Shown piece after piece: positions 11,870-24,100 of a DNA stretch of 64,000 bases (position 1 is the stretch's first letter; every line of letters begins with the position of its first letter). The notes under the pieces are model-generated. The model ran no database searches. It was not told where the DNA came from and saw only the letters and a program-made list of their open reading frames with translations. Source of the stretch: Sabethes cyaneus. Lineage: Eukaryota; Arthropoda; Insecta; Diptera; Culicidae. The DNA is taken from the NCBI RefSeq assembly GCF_943734655.1, contig NC_071353.1, positions 27,850,001-27,914,000 of the forward strand. Reading direction: 5' to 3'. The position numbers and the translations under genes are program-made.

Positions 11870-13860
11870 CAAGAGTCTAAGAGACCAAGAGTCAAAAAGT
11901 CTAAGAGTCCAAGAGTTCAAGAGTCCAAGAATCCAAGAGTGGAAGAATTCAAGAGTCCAACAGTCTAACATTCTAATAACCTAAGTGTTCATGAGTCCAA
12001 GAATCCAAGAATCCAAGAATCCAACAGTCCAAGAATTCAACATTCCAAGCGTCCAACAGTCCAAGAGTCTAAGAGTCCTAGAGTACAAAAGTCTAACAAG
12101 TCCAAGAATCCAAGAATCCAGGAGTCTAAGAGACCAACAGTTCAGTACTCCTGCAGTCCAACGATCCAACAGTCCAACAGTCCAACAGTCCAAGAGTCCA
12201 ATAGTCTAACAATCTAGGAGTCCAAGAATCCAAGAATCCAAGTTTCCAACAGTCCAAGAGTCCAGTAGTCCAAGAGTCTAAGAGTCCAGGAGTCCAAAAG
12301 TTCGAGATTTAAAAAGTCCCGGGATCTAAGAGTGCAAGAATGCAGAGTACAACAATCCGATAGTCAAAGAATTCAAGTGTCCTAGAGTCCAAGAATCCTA
12401 GAGTCCAACAGTCCAAGTGCCTAAGAGACCAAGTATGCAAGAGCTCAAGAATTTAAGAGTCTAAGAATCCAAAAGCATAAGAGGCCAGGAGCCCAAGAGT
12501 CCAAAAATCCAATAATCTAAGAGTCCAAGAATCCAAGATTCCATGGGTCCAAGATCCCAAGAGTACAGGACTCCAAGAATCCAAGAGTCCAACGGTCGAA
12601 GAGTCTAAGAATCCAAGAATTCAAGACTCCAAGAGTCCAAAAGTCAAACAATTTAGGAATTCAATATTCTAAACGGCTAAGAGTCCAACAGTCCAACACT
12701 CCTGCAGTCCATGAGTCCGAGAGTACAAGAGACCAACAATCTAGGAGTCCAAGAACTCAAGAGTCCAAGCATCCAAGAATTCAAAAGTCCAACAATCTAA
12801 GAGTCCAAGAATTCAAGAGTCCAATAGTCCACGAGTCTAAGAGCTCAGGGGACCAAGAGTTCAAGAGTTCAAAGGGTCTAAGAGCGCAAGAATGCAGAGT
12901 ACAACACTCCAAGTGTCAAAGAATTCAAGTGTCCTAGAGTCCAAGAATCCAGAGTACAAGAATCCTAGAGTCCAAGAGTCCAGTAGTCCAAGAGTCAAGA
13001 GTTCAGGAGTCCAAAAGTTCAAGATTTAAAAAGTCCCGGGATCTAAGAGTCCAAGAATCCAGAGTCTATGAATCCTAGAGTCCAACAGTCCAAGTGCCTA
13101 AGAGACCAAGTATGCAAGAGCTCAAGAATTTAAGAGTCTAAGAATCCAAAAGTTCAAGAGGCCAGGAGCCCAAGAGTCCAAAAGTCCACCAATCTAAGAG
13201 TCCAAGAATCCAAGATTCCAAGGGTCTAAGATCCCAAGAGTACAGGAGTTCAAGAATCCAAGAGTCCAACGACCTAAGAATCTAAGAATCCAAGAATTCA
13301 AGAGTTCAACAGTCCAAGAGTCCAACAGACCAAGAGTGTAATAGACCGAGAGTTCAAAAGTTTAATAATCTAAGAGTTCAAGAGTCTAGGAGTCCAGGAG
13401 TCTAAGAGTCCAACAGTCCAACAGTCCTCCAAGGGTCCTAGAGTCCAACAATCCAGAGTCCAAGAATCCAAAAGATAAAGATGCCTAGAGTCCTAGAGCC
13501 CTGAAGTCCTAAAATCCAACAATCTAATAGTCCAAGAATCCAACAGCTCTAGAGTCCATGAGTCTAAGAGTCCAACAATCGTAGAATCCAAGAGTCCAAG
13601 AATCCAGGCGTCCAACAGTCCAACATTCTAAGAGTCTAAAAGTCCAAGAATCCAAGAGTCCAGAAGTCCAAAAGTTCCTAGAGTCTAAGAGTCCACCAGT
13701 TCAGACCTCAGATTCCAAGAATCCTAGAGTCCAAAGATTTAACAGTCCAAGTGTCTTAGAGACTAAGAATCCAAGAGCTCAAGAATCTAAGAGTCCAAAA
13801 ATCCAAAAGTTCAAGAGGCCAAGACCTCAAGAGTCTCGTAGTCCAAGTGTCCATGATCCA
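11870..13860. repeat. 10-mer minisatellite (consensus AAGAGTCCAA)
   Basis: About 2 kb of degenerate 10-bp units of the type AAGAGTCCAA / AAGAATCCAA / AACAGTCCAA. Larger blocks inside the array are duplicated (12293-12630 matches 13012-13300). Frames through it are open only because the unit is stop-poor. Confidence 0.95.
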
Positions 13861-13934
13861 TTAGGCAAGATAATGAGAATAAAAATTATAAAGTTCAAAA
13901 TTAAAAAAATGAAATTTAAAGCAAGAGGTGAAAA

Positions 13935-14960
13935 ATAAAAAGTAAAAAGTAAAAGTAAAAGTAAAAAGTAAAAAGTAAAAAGTAAATAGTAAAAAGTAAA
14001 AAGTAAAAAGTAAAAAGTAAAAAGTAAAAAGTAAAAAGTAAAAAGTAAAAAGTAAAAAGTAAAAAGTAAAAAGTAAAAAGTAAAAAGTAAAAAGTAAAAA
14101 GTAAAAAGTAAAAAGTAAAAAGTAAAAAGTAAAAAGTAAAAAGTAAAAAGTAAAAAGTAAAAAGTAAAAAGTAAAAAGTAAAAAGTAAAAAGTAAAAAGT
14201 AAAAAGTAAAAAGTAAAAAGTAAAAAGTAAAAAGTAAAAAGTAAAAAGTAAAAAGTAAAAAGTAAAAAGTAAAAAGTAAAAAGTAAAAAGTAAAAAGTAA
14301 AAAGTAAAAAGTAAAAAGTAAAAAGTAAAAAGTAAAAAGTAAAAAGTAAAAAGTAAAAAGTAAAAAGTAAAAAGTAAAAAGTAAAAAGTAAAAAGTAAAA
14401 AGTAAATAGTAAAAAGTAAAAAGTAAAAAGTAAAAAGTAAAAAGTAAAAAGTAAAAAGTAAAAAGTAAAAAGTAAAAAGTAAAAAGTAAAAAGTAAAAAG
14501 TAAAAAGTAAAAAGTAAAAAGTAAAAAGTAAAAAGTAAAAAGTAAAAAGTAAAAAGTAAAAAGTAAAAAGTAAAAAGTAAAAAGTAAAAAGTAAAAAGTA
14601 AAAAGTAAAAAGTAAAAAGTAAAAAGTAAAAAGTAAAATGTAAAAAGTAAAAAGTAAAAAGTAAAAAGTAAAAAGTAAAAATTAAAAAGTAAAAAGTAAA
14701 AAGTAAAAAGTAAAATGTAAAAAGTTAAAAGTAAAAAGTAAAAAGTAAAAAGTGAAAAGTAAAAAGTAAAGTAAAAAGTAAAAAGTAAAAAGTAAAAAGT
14801 AAAAAGTAAAATGTAAAAAGTAAACAGTAAAAAGTTAACAGTTGAAATTTAAAAGTTAAAAGTTGAAAGTTAAAAGATAAAATTTAAAAGCTAAAGTTGA
14901 AAGTTAAAAGTAAAAAGTAAAAAGCAAGAAGTGAAAAGTAAAATGTAAAGTTGACAGTAA
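13935..14960. repeat. GTAAAAA 7-mer array
   Basis: Nearly perfect GTAAAAA repeats from about 13935 to about 14830, roughly 125 units. They decay into variants such as 'gttaaaa' and 'gttgaaa' up to about 14960. The array lies directly downstream of the unrelated 10-mer minisatellite. Confidence 0.95.
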
Positions 14961-14964
14961 AATA

Positions 14965-17883
14965 TGATAGTAAACTATTTAAAGTTGAAAGAAAATGAAA
15001 AAAGTAAAATGTAGAAATCAAATATAAAACCTGAGATGGCTAAGTAATGAGTGGAAAGCAAAAACAAATGTTTCAAATTAAAGGTTACTAGCCGGGACAT
15101 TTTTTTAGTTTGACAAATCGCTCTACCAAAATACGTTCGCATCGTTTTGTGTACTGACAAAACAACCAGAAAACATTATGGATAGCAACTGTTAATATTC
15201 GGCAGGGCAGTCTTCGGAAAAATTTATCAAGACTGTTGTTTAATGTTTTCCCGACGTTTCGACACTTTGTTGGTGTCTTTTATGGATAGCTTTAGCTTAA
15301 GATGAAAATTTTTGCTTCCACGGCTAATAGCAACCATTACCATTTTTTCATGATGTACAGAATTCTATTCCTGCTCATATTTATGCGTCGTCATTGTTTC
15401 CTCTTCTTCAGTGATATTTGCTATTCTCATCAATTGTGCTCATCTGGGAATACTTAATAGAGCACATTTATCATCCCAGTGGAACGCACCACACAGCACT
15501 TAGATTGAGATTTTTTCTCTACCTGCTCTGCCATTCACCAAATAAGTGTAACGAATCGGCAAATTGCCGCAATCGATTGACGTAATTTACCAGAAAAAAA
15601 AAAGAAATTTGATGGATTCGACTGTTTATATTTTTACAAATGATAAATGTTTTCACCAAAATTCTCTAAACTCTGCTGGCAAGTAGAATACAACATTCCG
15701 TTCGTTGCTCATCGTTAACCATGTGCTAATGCGAAGATACCTTCTCTAATTTACGTACTGTCATCGTACCATTCATTCTCTTCCTTCAGCCCGATCCTAG
15801 CCAGCAACACCCCGTGAACTTCGAACAATAATCGCCTACAACTTCTAGCATTCTTATCAGATTTCCTGCCACTGTCAGCACCAATCCAGACCGAAGAGAC
15901 CGGCGTGGCTCCGGTTGATTATGGTAATTATCTGTTCTTGCCATCGACATTCTTCTGGGAGCGGAAAAATCCGCTTGAGGTCGTACCAGCCGGCTTCCGG
16001 TGTTTCCGGCCATCCGGTTTTGGTTCCGCCCCATTCCGGTGCCTGTGCCTTGTGTGGCGACGGAAGCGAGCGGATCGTCGCCTCCGCTGTCGTGTGATAC
16101 GAGAAATGACCGGCACTCCACGCACACAAGTTTCGTCGCAATTGATGGCTTTTCCTTCGGGTTAATTCAGCGGAAAATTGCTTCTAGCAAAGGAACACAT
16201 TTTATAAATCGGACTAGCTTGGCCCTGACAGCAGCACAGCGCAGCGCCCTCGTCGTTTCGAATGTATTCTCCAGCGTCGGTCGGCTGGTGGGGTTTGACC
16301 TCGGCAGCAAATGGTTCATGAAAGCGGGGTTTATCGGTGGAAAATGGATGTGACGACACTTGCTCGGAAACTTTGAACCAACAGAGTCCATTTGAACGCT
16401 TCAGCGCCAGTGTCGGAAGTGGAGAAAGCGAAAGCCTATTATAAAACAACGGAAACTGACGTTTTCGGTTTTTTTCTTATTCACATGCCCTTCGCTTAAA
16501 ATTTTTCTTTTTCGTAAATATAACACCAACGATCGGAGATGATGACGTAAAGAAGCTTGTACGTGTTTGGAGCATTTCTTTGATTGCAATTTCTCCGTGT
16601 GCCTTTAGTGAGCCGACCTGTTGCCAGATAAATCGCAAAAAAAAATATTCCAGGGACAACAGAAATAAAGATGGAACATGTAGCACAAAAAGTTCATGAA
16701 AAATTAACACGAAATGCACAGCTTTCGATTCTGTAGAAAGTAGAAACACTACATCGCGCTGGAGAAACTCAGCAGCCGTTCAACACGGTAAATAATGAAC
16801 ATTTTCGCGGCACATTCGTACATCATCCACCGTTCTAGTCTAGACAGAAAGTTTAAAAATGTAAATTTTTATTACTCTAATGACGACCAAAGTTATGGGG
16901 CAGACGTCGCGAAAAGTTAAAAACGAAAGAGCTTCGTGCAAATCTTGCAATGATAGTAGAGTGGCTGACGACACTTGCAAGGCGTTTTATTATTGTTCTT
17001 TTTATTCCTAAAATAACTTTTGACATTACGTATAATTTGCACCAGCGAAATATAACATACTTTCGCCAAAGATTAAAGTTTCTTCTATGACTGAAAGTTT
17101 AATATAATGTGCGATCCTAAATGGCTGCCATCATCTAACGTACTTTGATTTCCAAAACAATAACTGTGAAAATTTGACGATTCATAAATACGGCGGCATT
17201 CCGCGAACGGTAGCTGTAGAAGACGCTCTAGAATCTAATAAAATTTCTGTCGTAACTGAAATGGGAATAGTTTTACTTTATGCTGCATCCTTTATGTCTC
17301 AATATTTAGAGTGCTACCAAGATGCTTCGCTGACGTGCATATCACAAACGTGTACAAACTTCCAATTCGAGAGAATCTTCTCCAGCGGTGTTGCCTATAT
17401 AAACTTTTATACAGGGCTGCTTAAGACCTTCTAGAAAATAGTTGCATAACGGAACTGCGTAACGATGATTGCGATGATGACGTTCATATGATACCATATG
17501 TTATCCTGATCATAAAAACGAAATTCAGTTTGATAAATGGAAAATAGTTATATTGTAAAGTGGTAAAATCATATATATAATATTATATGTGCACAAAACA
17601 ATCTAAATTAAACTAAACGAGCTCTATATATTTCATAAATACTAGTGATAGCTTTGTTTATTATCCATCTAACTAAAATCAGGCAGGGGAATTCTTATTT
17701 CCATACAGTTAATAATAATTCTATTTTACAAAAACCAATTCACCGACGGAAGTGACTAAAATAGCATCTTTGTGAAATTTTTTTGACAAAAATTTAAAAA
17801 AAATATCGCACCTAAGTTAAATGATTTCTTGAACGGTTACCTGCAAGGGTAACAAAGACGTAGTCCTACGGCGAAATCTGTTC
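14965..17883. other. Unique DNA, no gene recognised
   Basis: This stretch contains a GC-richer island (about 15890-16420) with several overlapping short open frames on both strands, none with a recognisable domain. I could not decide whether an exon is hidden there. Near 17858 is a 'gacgtagtcctacgg' quasi-palindrome related to motifs at 388, 54726 and 55630. Confidence 0.4.
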
Positions 17884-18158
17884 ACTGGGACTGGGACTGG
17901 GACTGGGACTGGGACTGGGACTGGGACTGGGACTGGGACTGGGACTGGGACTGGGACTGGGACTGGGACTGGGACTGGGACTGGGACTGGGACTGGGACT
18001 GGGACTGGGACTGGGACTGGGACTGGGACTGGGACTGGGACTGGGACTGGGACTGGGACTGGGACTGGGACTGGGACTGGGACTGGGACTGGGACTGGGA
18101 CTGGGACTGGGACTGGGACTGGGACTGGGACTGGGACTGGGACTGGGACTGGGACTGA

Positions 18159-18189
<31 letters not shown>

Positions 18190-18655
18190 ACTGGGACTGG
18201 GACTGGGACTGGGACTGGGACTGGGACTGGGACTGGGACTGGGACTGGGACTGGGACTGGGACTGGGACTGGGACTGGGACTGGGACTGGGACTGGGACT
18301 GGGACTGGGACTGGGACTGGGACTGGGACTGGGACTGGGACTGGGACTGGGACTGGGACTGGGACTGGGACTGGGACTGGGACTGGGACTGGGACTGGGA
18401 CTGGGACTGGGACTGGGACTGGGACTGGGACTGGGACTGGGACTGGGACTGGGACTGGGACTGGGACTGGGACTGGGACTGGGACTGGGACTGGGACTGG
18501 GACTGGGACTGGGACTGGGACTGGGACTGGGACTGGGACTGGGACTGGGACTGGGACTGGGACTGGGACTGGGACTGGGACTGGGACTGGGACTGGGACT
18601 GGGACTGGGACTGGGACTGGGACTGGGACTGGGACTGGGACTGGGATTGGGACTA
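17884..18655. repeat. GGGACT hexanucleotide array (about 128 copies)
   Basis: 772 bp of nearly perfect GGGACT on the plus strand. The only changes are two adjacent GAGACT units near 18157-18170 and one variant at the right edge. GGG triplets separated by the constant loop ACT form a continuous G-quadruplex-type pattern. Apparent (VP)n and (SP)n minus-strand proteins are translation artefacts of the hexamer. Confidence 0.97.
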
Positions 18656-18776
18656 TTTTTTCCAATACATGTACACACAGCATCAACTTTTGTTGGGAGG
18701 GGTGCGCTGTTGGTTATATTACTTGTCATTTGTATGGGCTCGAGGAAGAAATGCCAGGTTTCTAGATGGGTTTAAG

Positions 18777-18850
18777 AGTATTTTGAGTGGTTTTAACCAG
18801 AGTTTAGTTATATCTAACTTATTTGCAAGTGAACTCATTTACAAGTGTGG
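18777..18850. repeat. Diverged fragment of the CACTCTTAAAT foldback MITE
   Basis: Resembles the right arm of the element at 19234-19539: 'attttgagtggttttaacc', 'gtttagtta', 'ctaacttatttgcaagtg' and 'tttacaagtgtg' in the same order. One arm only, diverged. Confidence 0.5.
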
Positions 18851-18920
18851 TATGAAGAGAAAAATATCGAAGACTGCAGAGCTCAAGATTTAGCATAGCA
18901 GAAGGTTTCCGAATATCACC

Positions 18921-19055
18921 TACAGAGACTATAGATTACAGAGACGATGAAGCACTCAAAATCCGCTAAATTTTAAATCAAAACGGAGAGTTACCTTTAT
19001 TTGTGATGGTACTCTTCGTTTTAATTCAAAACTTAGCGGTAATCTATAGCACTGA
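18921..19055. mobile_element. 152-bp MITE family, copy A (internally altered)
   Basis: Begins TACAGAGACTATAGATTACA like the complete copy at 28036-28191. It continues through 'gcactcaaaa.ccgctaaat' and 'acggagagttacctt', then runs into a right arm ending 'cggtaatctata'. That arm lacks part of the terminal repeat, which suggests a deletion. Confidence 0.65.
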
Positions 19056-19233
19056 CGAACTGACATGATACTTTGAAGAAAATCCTTTAAAAACCATCGT
19101 CCTGCACATTTTGCTTGCACACTAGCACCCTCTGTTAACCATGTTGCGGAGTAGCTTGCATTTGCAGGGTTTTATGCTGTAGGGTTTTGTCAACCCGGTA
19201 ACAATGTGACAGCTCCCATACTAATCAAACGTA

Positions 19234-19539
19234 CACTCTTAAATTATTCTACCTGTAAATTGGTCGGATTTAGTTAAAGTAAGGTTGAAACTACTCAAAA
19301 TGCCCTTAAAGTGTACAAACTCAGATTTTGAGTAGTTTTTCAACCAAAAAATTGGTAGTAGGAACTTAAAATTGCGTTATTTGTCATGGAGAATAATTCA
19401 ATTATCGGTAGCAAGTAGCCAAAATTGGTTGAAATTTTTACCCAAAGTTTGAGTTTGTACACTTTAAGGGCATTTTGAGTAGTTTCAACCTAGCTTTAAC
19501 TAAATCCGACCTATTTACAGGTAGAATCATTTAAGAGTG
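19234..19539. mobile_element. Foldback MITE, TA-flanked (306 bp)
   Basis: The arms start CACTCTTAAAT and are inverted repeats for about 90-100 bp: 'tctacctgtaaat', 'ggtcggatttagttaaag', 'aggttgaaactactcaaaat', 'gcccttaaagtgtacaaact' on the left, complement on the right. TA duplications lie at 19232-19233 and 19540-19541. It is non-coding. Confidence 0.85.
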
Positions 19540-19541
19540 TA

Positions 19542-20585
19542 CCTAAAACTGCTGGTTCATGGTTCACGACAGATGTTTGAAAGCGGCGTAAATATCGAAG
19601 AAAGAGTTTATTATCATTTGTTTTGGCAAAAAATCCTTTGTGCATATAAGATCTGAAATGATTTATTATTTCAATAGAGTATTTTACGAACTGACAATAT
19701 TATGTCAAGTACCAAAACGTTTCCGTGGTAATGACAATGGCAGCATAACTGGTTCTTCTGTCATAATAACATGCTCTATTTGGTTCTGTCATGCAACAGA
19801 GTGTTTTTTGTACTACTGCAACGATCTCTATTGCTTGGATTTACTCTTGAATTTTGCTTAACTTGTTCTGTTAACGACAAAATCGATCCAGCAATCATGA
19901 AAGAGCATTTCATTTTGAATTGCGCAGCGGATAACTTTTAATGAAACACGCATTTTTAAATACTTTAGAGCAGACAACTCGTACACAAGAGTGACAATCT
20001 TGTAATAAATACCGCTTTTTATCTTGTAAACAAATCAATCAAACAACCCACCAAGAATTCAAACAGTTTTACCGAAAACATGAAATAATGCTGAAATAAT
20101 CAATACGCACTTTTCAAATCGTTGTCCAGACAGCTTTTTGCGTTCACATTTAACGTAACAAAAATTAACATTTCCTTCGGAAATCGAAGGTGCGTCAATT
20201 TTGACTGGCACGTAAAAACGATCGTCGCGACATTTTTGACACTGGCGGGTGTTATGGGAAACTGTTAATAACTGTCACTTTGTTACGGGGTAGGGTTTTG
20301 TACATTTGAATGGTTTTATACTGTAAACTCCACCCCATCGACATCCCTATAACGAGCTGCAGTGAACATCAGCGATAGCATGTCCTGGGCTCAAAATTTG
20401 ACAGCGGGCCCAAATCAGACTGCTGGCTGTTGAGTGAAACGCAGTGCTGACATGCTATCTCATTTTCGCACACCCGAGATGATGGCAGCGAAAACATAGT
20501 TGCCTGCCGATGGGGTGGAAAACTCAAAGCAACACTTGCACGCCGCGGTGTGGCCATGATGCGAAATATGCTTTTTTGAAAAATA
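19542..20585. other. No gene recognised
   Basis: AT-rich sequence with short open frames only. A segment at about 20249-20330 partly matches 19165-19222 in inverted orientation ('gtaacaa.gtgacag', 'gggttttgt'). This could be the remains of a long-diverged inverted-repeat element around the 19234 MITE. Confidence 0.35.
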
Positions 20586-20587
20586 AG

Positions 20588-20730
20588 TACAGAGACTATA
20601 GATTACAGAGTACAGAGTACAGAGTACTATAGGTTACGTACAGAGACTATATATTACAGAGGTGACTTGGCACTCAAAAACCGCTAAATTTTTTATTAAA
20701 ACGGAGAGTTACCTTTGTTTGTGATGGTAG
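20588..20730. mobile_element. 152-bp MITE family, copy B (truncated)
   Basis: 'tacagagactatagattaca' followed by a partial duplication of the first 20-25 bp, then 'cactcaaaaaccgctaaatt' and 'acggagagttacctttgttt'. It stops at 20730, where Jockey-like sequence begins, so the right half is missing. Confidence 0.65.
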
Positions 20731-21099
20731 AGCTTTAGATGTATCCCTTCATGTGGAAAGAGTATTCAAGTGGATCAGCAGACATCGGGTTTCGTAGCTC
20801 GGTAAGAATTTCGCTTGGGTAACCGTCAAAGAGCGAAACGCAAGAAGCGACACTGGACGGATTTGACTCATTCAGAACCGTTGCGGTAGTTCGGCTTCCA
20901 GACCGCGGAGCAGTACCCTAGAGTCGATCTGACCAGGGTACAGTATAATGCTTTTAAGCTGTAGCCGTCTGTGAAACTTTTGACGATTCCCAAAATGAAT
21001 CCCAGGGTCCTGGAGGATTTGTTGGTGATAAACGATATATGCTGTCTGAAGATGACGCCTAGGTCTTTGAGATATGATCGATCCGCTGATTGGCTGGCA
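20731..21099 (-). pseudogene. Jockey-type non-LTR retrotransposon fragment (RT C-terminus)
   Basis: Translated on the minus strand, about 21075 to 20875 reads SYLKDLGVIFRQHISFITNK, then a TLGFI motif, then LKALYCTLVRSTLGYCSAVW. This is the conserved segment after the reverse-transcriptase palm in Jockey-clade elements. It ends in a stop near 20872, and downstream sequence also looks element-derived but broken. It is a short fragment with no catalytic YADD box. The RTE-like element at 21112 inserted immediately beside it. Confidence 0.75.
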
Positions 21100-21111
21100 A
21101 AGGGTGAACAT

Positions 21112-24100
21112 ACTTACTTACTTACTTAGGTGGCTTGCCGTCCTAAGACAAAGCCTGTTGAACAAAATTTCTCCATGTAACTCGGTTGAGGGCTACCGCT
21201 CTCCAATTCCTCGGACACCGAGTACTCTCCGCCAGATCTCGCTCCACCTGGTCTAACCATCTTGCTCGCTGCGCTCCTGGTCGTCTTGTTCCTACCGGAT
21301 TTGAGGCGAACACCATCTTCGCAGGGTAGTTGTCCGGCATTCTTGCAACATGCCCTGCCCATCGCATCCGTCCAGCTTTAGCCACCTTCTGGATACTGGG
21401 TTCGCCATAGAGCTGTGCGAGTTCATGGTTCATCCTCCGCCTCCATACTCCGTTCTCCTGTACACCGCCGAAGATCGTTCTTAGCACTCGTCGTTCGAAA
21501 ACTCCGAGCACTCGCAGGTCCTCCTCGAGCATTGTCCATGTTTCATGCCCGTAGAGAACAACCGGTCTAATAAGCGTCTTGTACAGGGTGCACTTTGTAC
21601 GGGGACTTAGTCTGCTCGACCGCAATTGCTTGTGGAGCCCATAGTAAGCACGACTTCCGCTGATAATACGCCTCCGAATCTCACGGCTGGTATCGTTGTC
21701 CGCCGTTACCAGTGAGCCAAGGTAGACAAATTCATCGACTACCTCAAACTCATCGCCGTCGATCAATATACTACTGCCCAAGCGGTGTCGTTCGGCCTCG
21801 GTTCCGCTGGCCAGCATGTACTTTGTTTTAGACGTATTTACCTTTAACCCAATCTTTTCTGCTTCGCGCTTTAGTCTGGTGTACTGTTCAGCCACCGCCA
21901 CAGATGTTCTGCCGATAATATCCATGTCATCGGCAAAGCAGACGAATTGACTAGATTTGTTGATTATCGTGCCCCGCGTGTTGATATCCGCTCGGTTCAT
22001 AACACCTTGTAGCGCTATGTTGAACAGCAGGCATGAAAGACCATCACCTTGACGAAGCCCTCTGTGTGATTCGAATGAACTTGACAATCCACCCGAAATC
22101 CGAACACAGCACTGTGTACCATCCATCGTAGATTTAATCAGTTTGATGAGCTTCCTGGGGAAGCTGTTCTCGTCCATGATTTTTCCTAGCTCTTTCCGGT
22201 CGATGGTATCATATGCGGCTTTGAAGTCAACGAATAAATGATGCGTGGGAACTCTGTATTCACGGTCCTTTTGAAGGATTTGCCGCAGTGTAAATATTTG
22301 ATCCGTTGTAGACCGACCTTCGACGAAGCCGGCTTGATAAGTTCCCACAAATCTATTCGCAATTGGTGATAGACGGCGGAAAATGATTTGGGACAGCACT
22401 TTATAAGCGGCATTGAGAACGGTGATCGCTCGATAGTTCTCACAGTCCAACTTGTCGCCCTTTTTGTAGATCGGGCAGATAACCCCATCTTTCCACTCCT
22501 CCGGTAGCTGTTCCGTATCCCAAATTCTAACAATTAGTCGGTGCAGACAAACGGCCAGCTTTTCTGGTCCCATTTTAATAAGCTCCGCTCCGATGCCATC
22601 TTTTCCAGCTGACTTGTTGTTCCTTAGCTGCATGATGGCCTCCTTAACTTCGCCTATCGTTGGGGTTGGCACCTCTTCCCCGTTTGTTGCACCGTCGAAA
22701 TCGCTTTCCCCGCCGCCATGGTTTTCCGCCTGGGCGCCATTCAGGTGTTCGTCGAAGTGCTGCTTCCACCTATCCGTCACCTCACGATCGTCCGTCAGAA
22801 TACTGCCAGTCTTATCCCGACACATTTCGGCTCGCGGCACAAAGCCTTTGCGGGATCCGTTTAGTTTCTGGTAGAACTTTCGCGTTTCCTGAGAACGATG
22901 CAGCCGCTCCAACTCGGCATATTCCTGCTCTTCCAGGTTGCGCTTTTTCTCCCGAAAGATTTGGTTTCGCTGCATCTTCTTCTGTTTGTGTCTTTCCACG
23001 TTCTGACGTGTGGCACTGCGCATCTTGGCCGCCCGCGCAGCGTTCTCCTCATCCATCACCCTCCTACATTCATCGTCAAACCAATCGTTCCGCTGATTCC
23101 GGGCCACATGCCCGATGGAGCTCTCCGCTACACTGCTGATGGCTGTTTTGATAGTGTTCCAACAGTCCTCGAGAGGGGCTTCGTCCAGCTCGTCCTCTTC
23201 CGGCAGTGCAGCTTCGAGTGAATGCGCGTAGTTTGCGGCGACGTCTGGCTGCTTCAGCCGCGCGAGATCTAACCGAGGCTGGCGTCGGTACCGAATGTTG
23301 TTCACAACGGAGAGTCTTGGGCGCATCTTAACCATCACCAGGTAGTGGTCCGAGTCAACGTTAGCGCTTCGATAGGATCTGACGTCGATAATGTCTGAGA
23401 AGTGCCGACTGTCGATCAAAACGTGGTCGATCTGTGATTCTGTCTGATTTGGTGACCTCCAGGTGTACTTATGGTGGATTCTGTGCTGGAAAAAGGTACT
23501 ACGTACGGCCATATTCTTGGAGGCGGCAAAGTCGATAAGTCTTAGGCCCATTTCATTGGTTCGCTGGTGTGCACTGAACCTTCCAATCACCGGTTTGTAT
23601 TCCTCCTCCTGGCCGACCTGAGCATTGAAATCCCCGATGACGATCTTGATATCATGTTTTGGGCAGCGGTCGTATTCACTCTCCAACTGCGCGTAGAATT
23701 CATCCTTATCGTCATCGGTACTTCTGAGGTGAGGGCTGTGCACGTTGATGATGCTTATGTTGAAGAATCGGCCCTTGATTCTCAACCTGCACATTCGAGG
23801 ATTGATTGGCCACCACCCAATCACCCGTTTCCGCATCTCGCCCATCACTATGAAAGCTGTACCCAGCTCGTGTGTGTTGCCGCAGCTCTGGTAGATGGTA
23901 TGTCCATCTCTGAACGTACGTACCGGTGAGCTCTTCCAGCACACCTCCTGCAGCGCTACGACGTCGAACTTGCGACTCTTCAATACGTCGGAGAGCACTC
24001 GAGTGCTCCCTTGGAAGTTGAGAGATCGGCAGTTCCACGTCCCGAGTTTCCAATCCATAGTCCTTTTTCGTCGCGTGGGTCTATTCCGATTGTTCCAGTA

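Noticed and set aside
11870..13860. CRISPR-like regular repeats
   Set aside because: Units are 10 bp, contiguous and degenerate with no unique spacers, in a eukaryotic context; this is a minisatellite.
13935..14830. Telomere-like repeat tract
   Set aside because: GTAAAAA is not a known telomeric unit; the array lies internally beside another minisatellite.
15786..16450. Overlapping open frames on both strands in a GC-richer island as a coding exon
   Set aside because: Neither strand shows a domain or consistent splice signals; left undecided and not called.
17817..18729. Two long minus-strand frames of (Val-Pro)n and (Ser-Pro)n, 287-289 codons
   Set aside because: They are translations of the pure GGGACT hexamer in two frames; no conserved flank, splice or promoter context.
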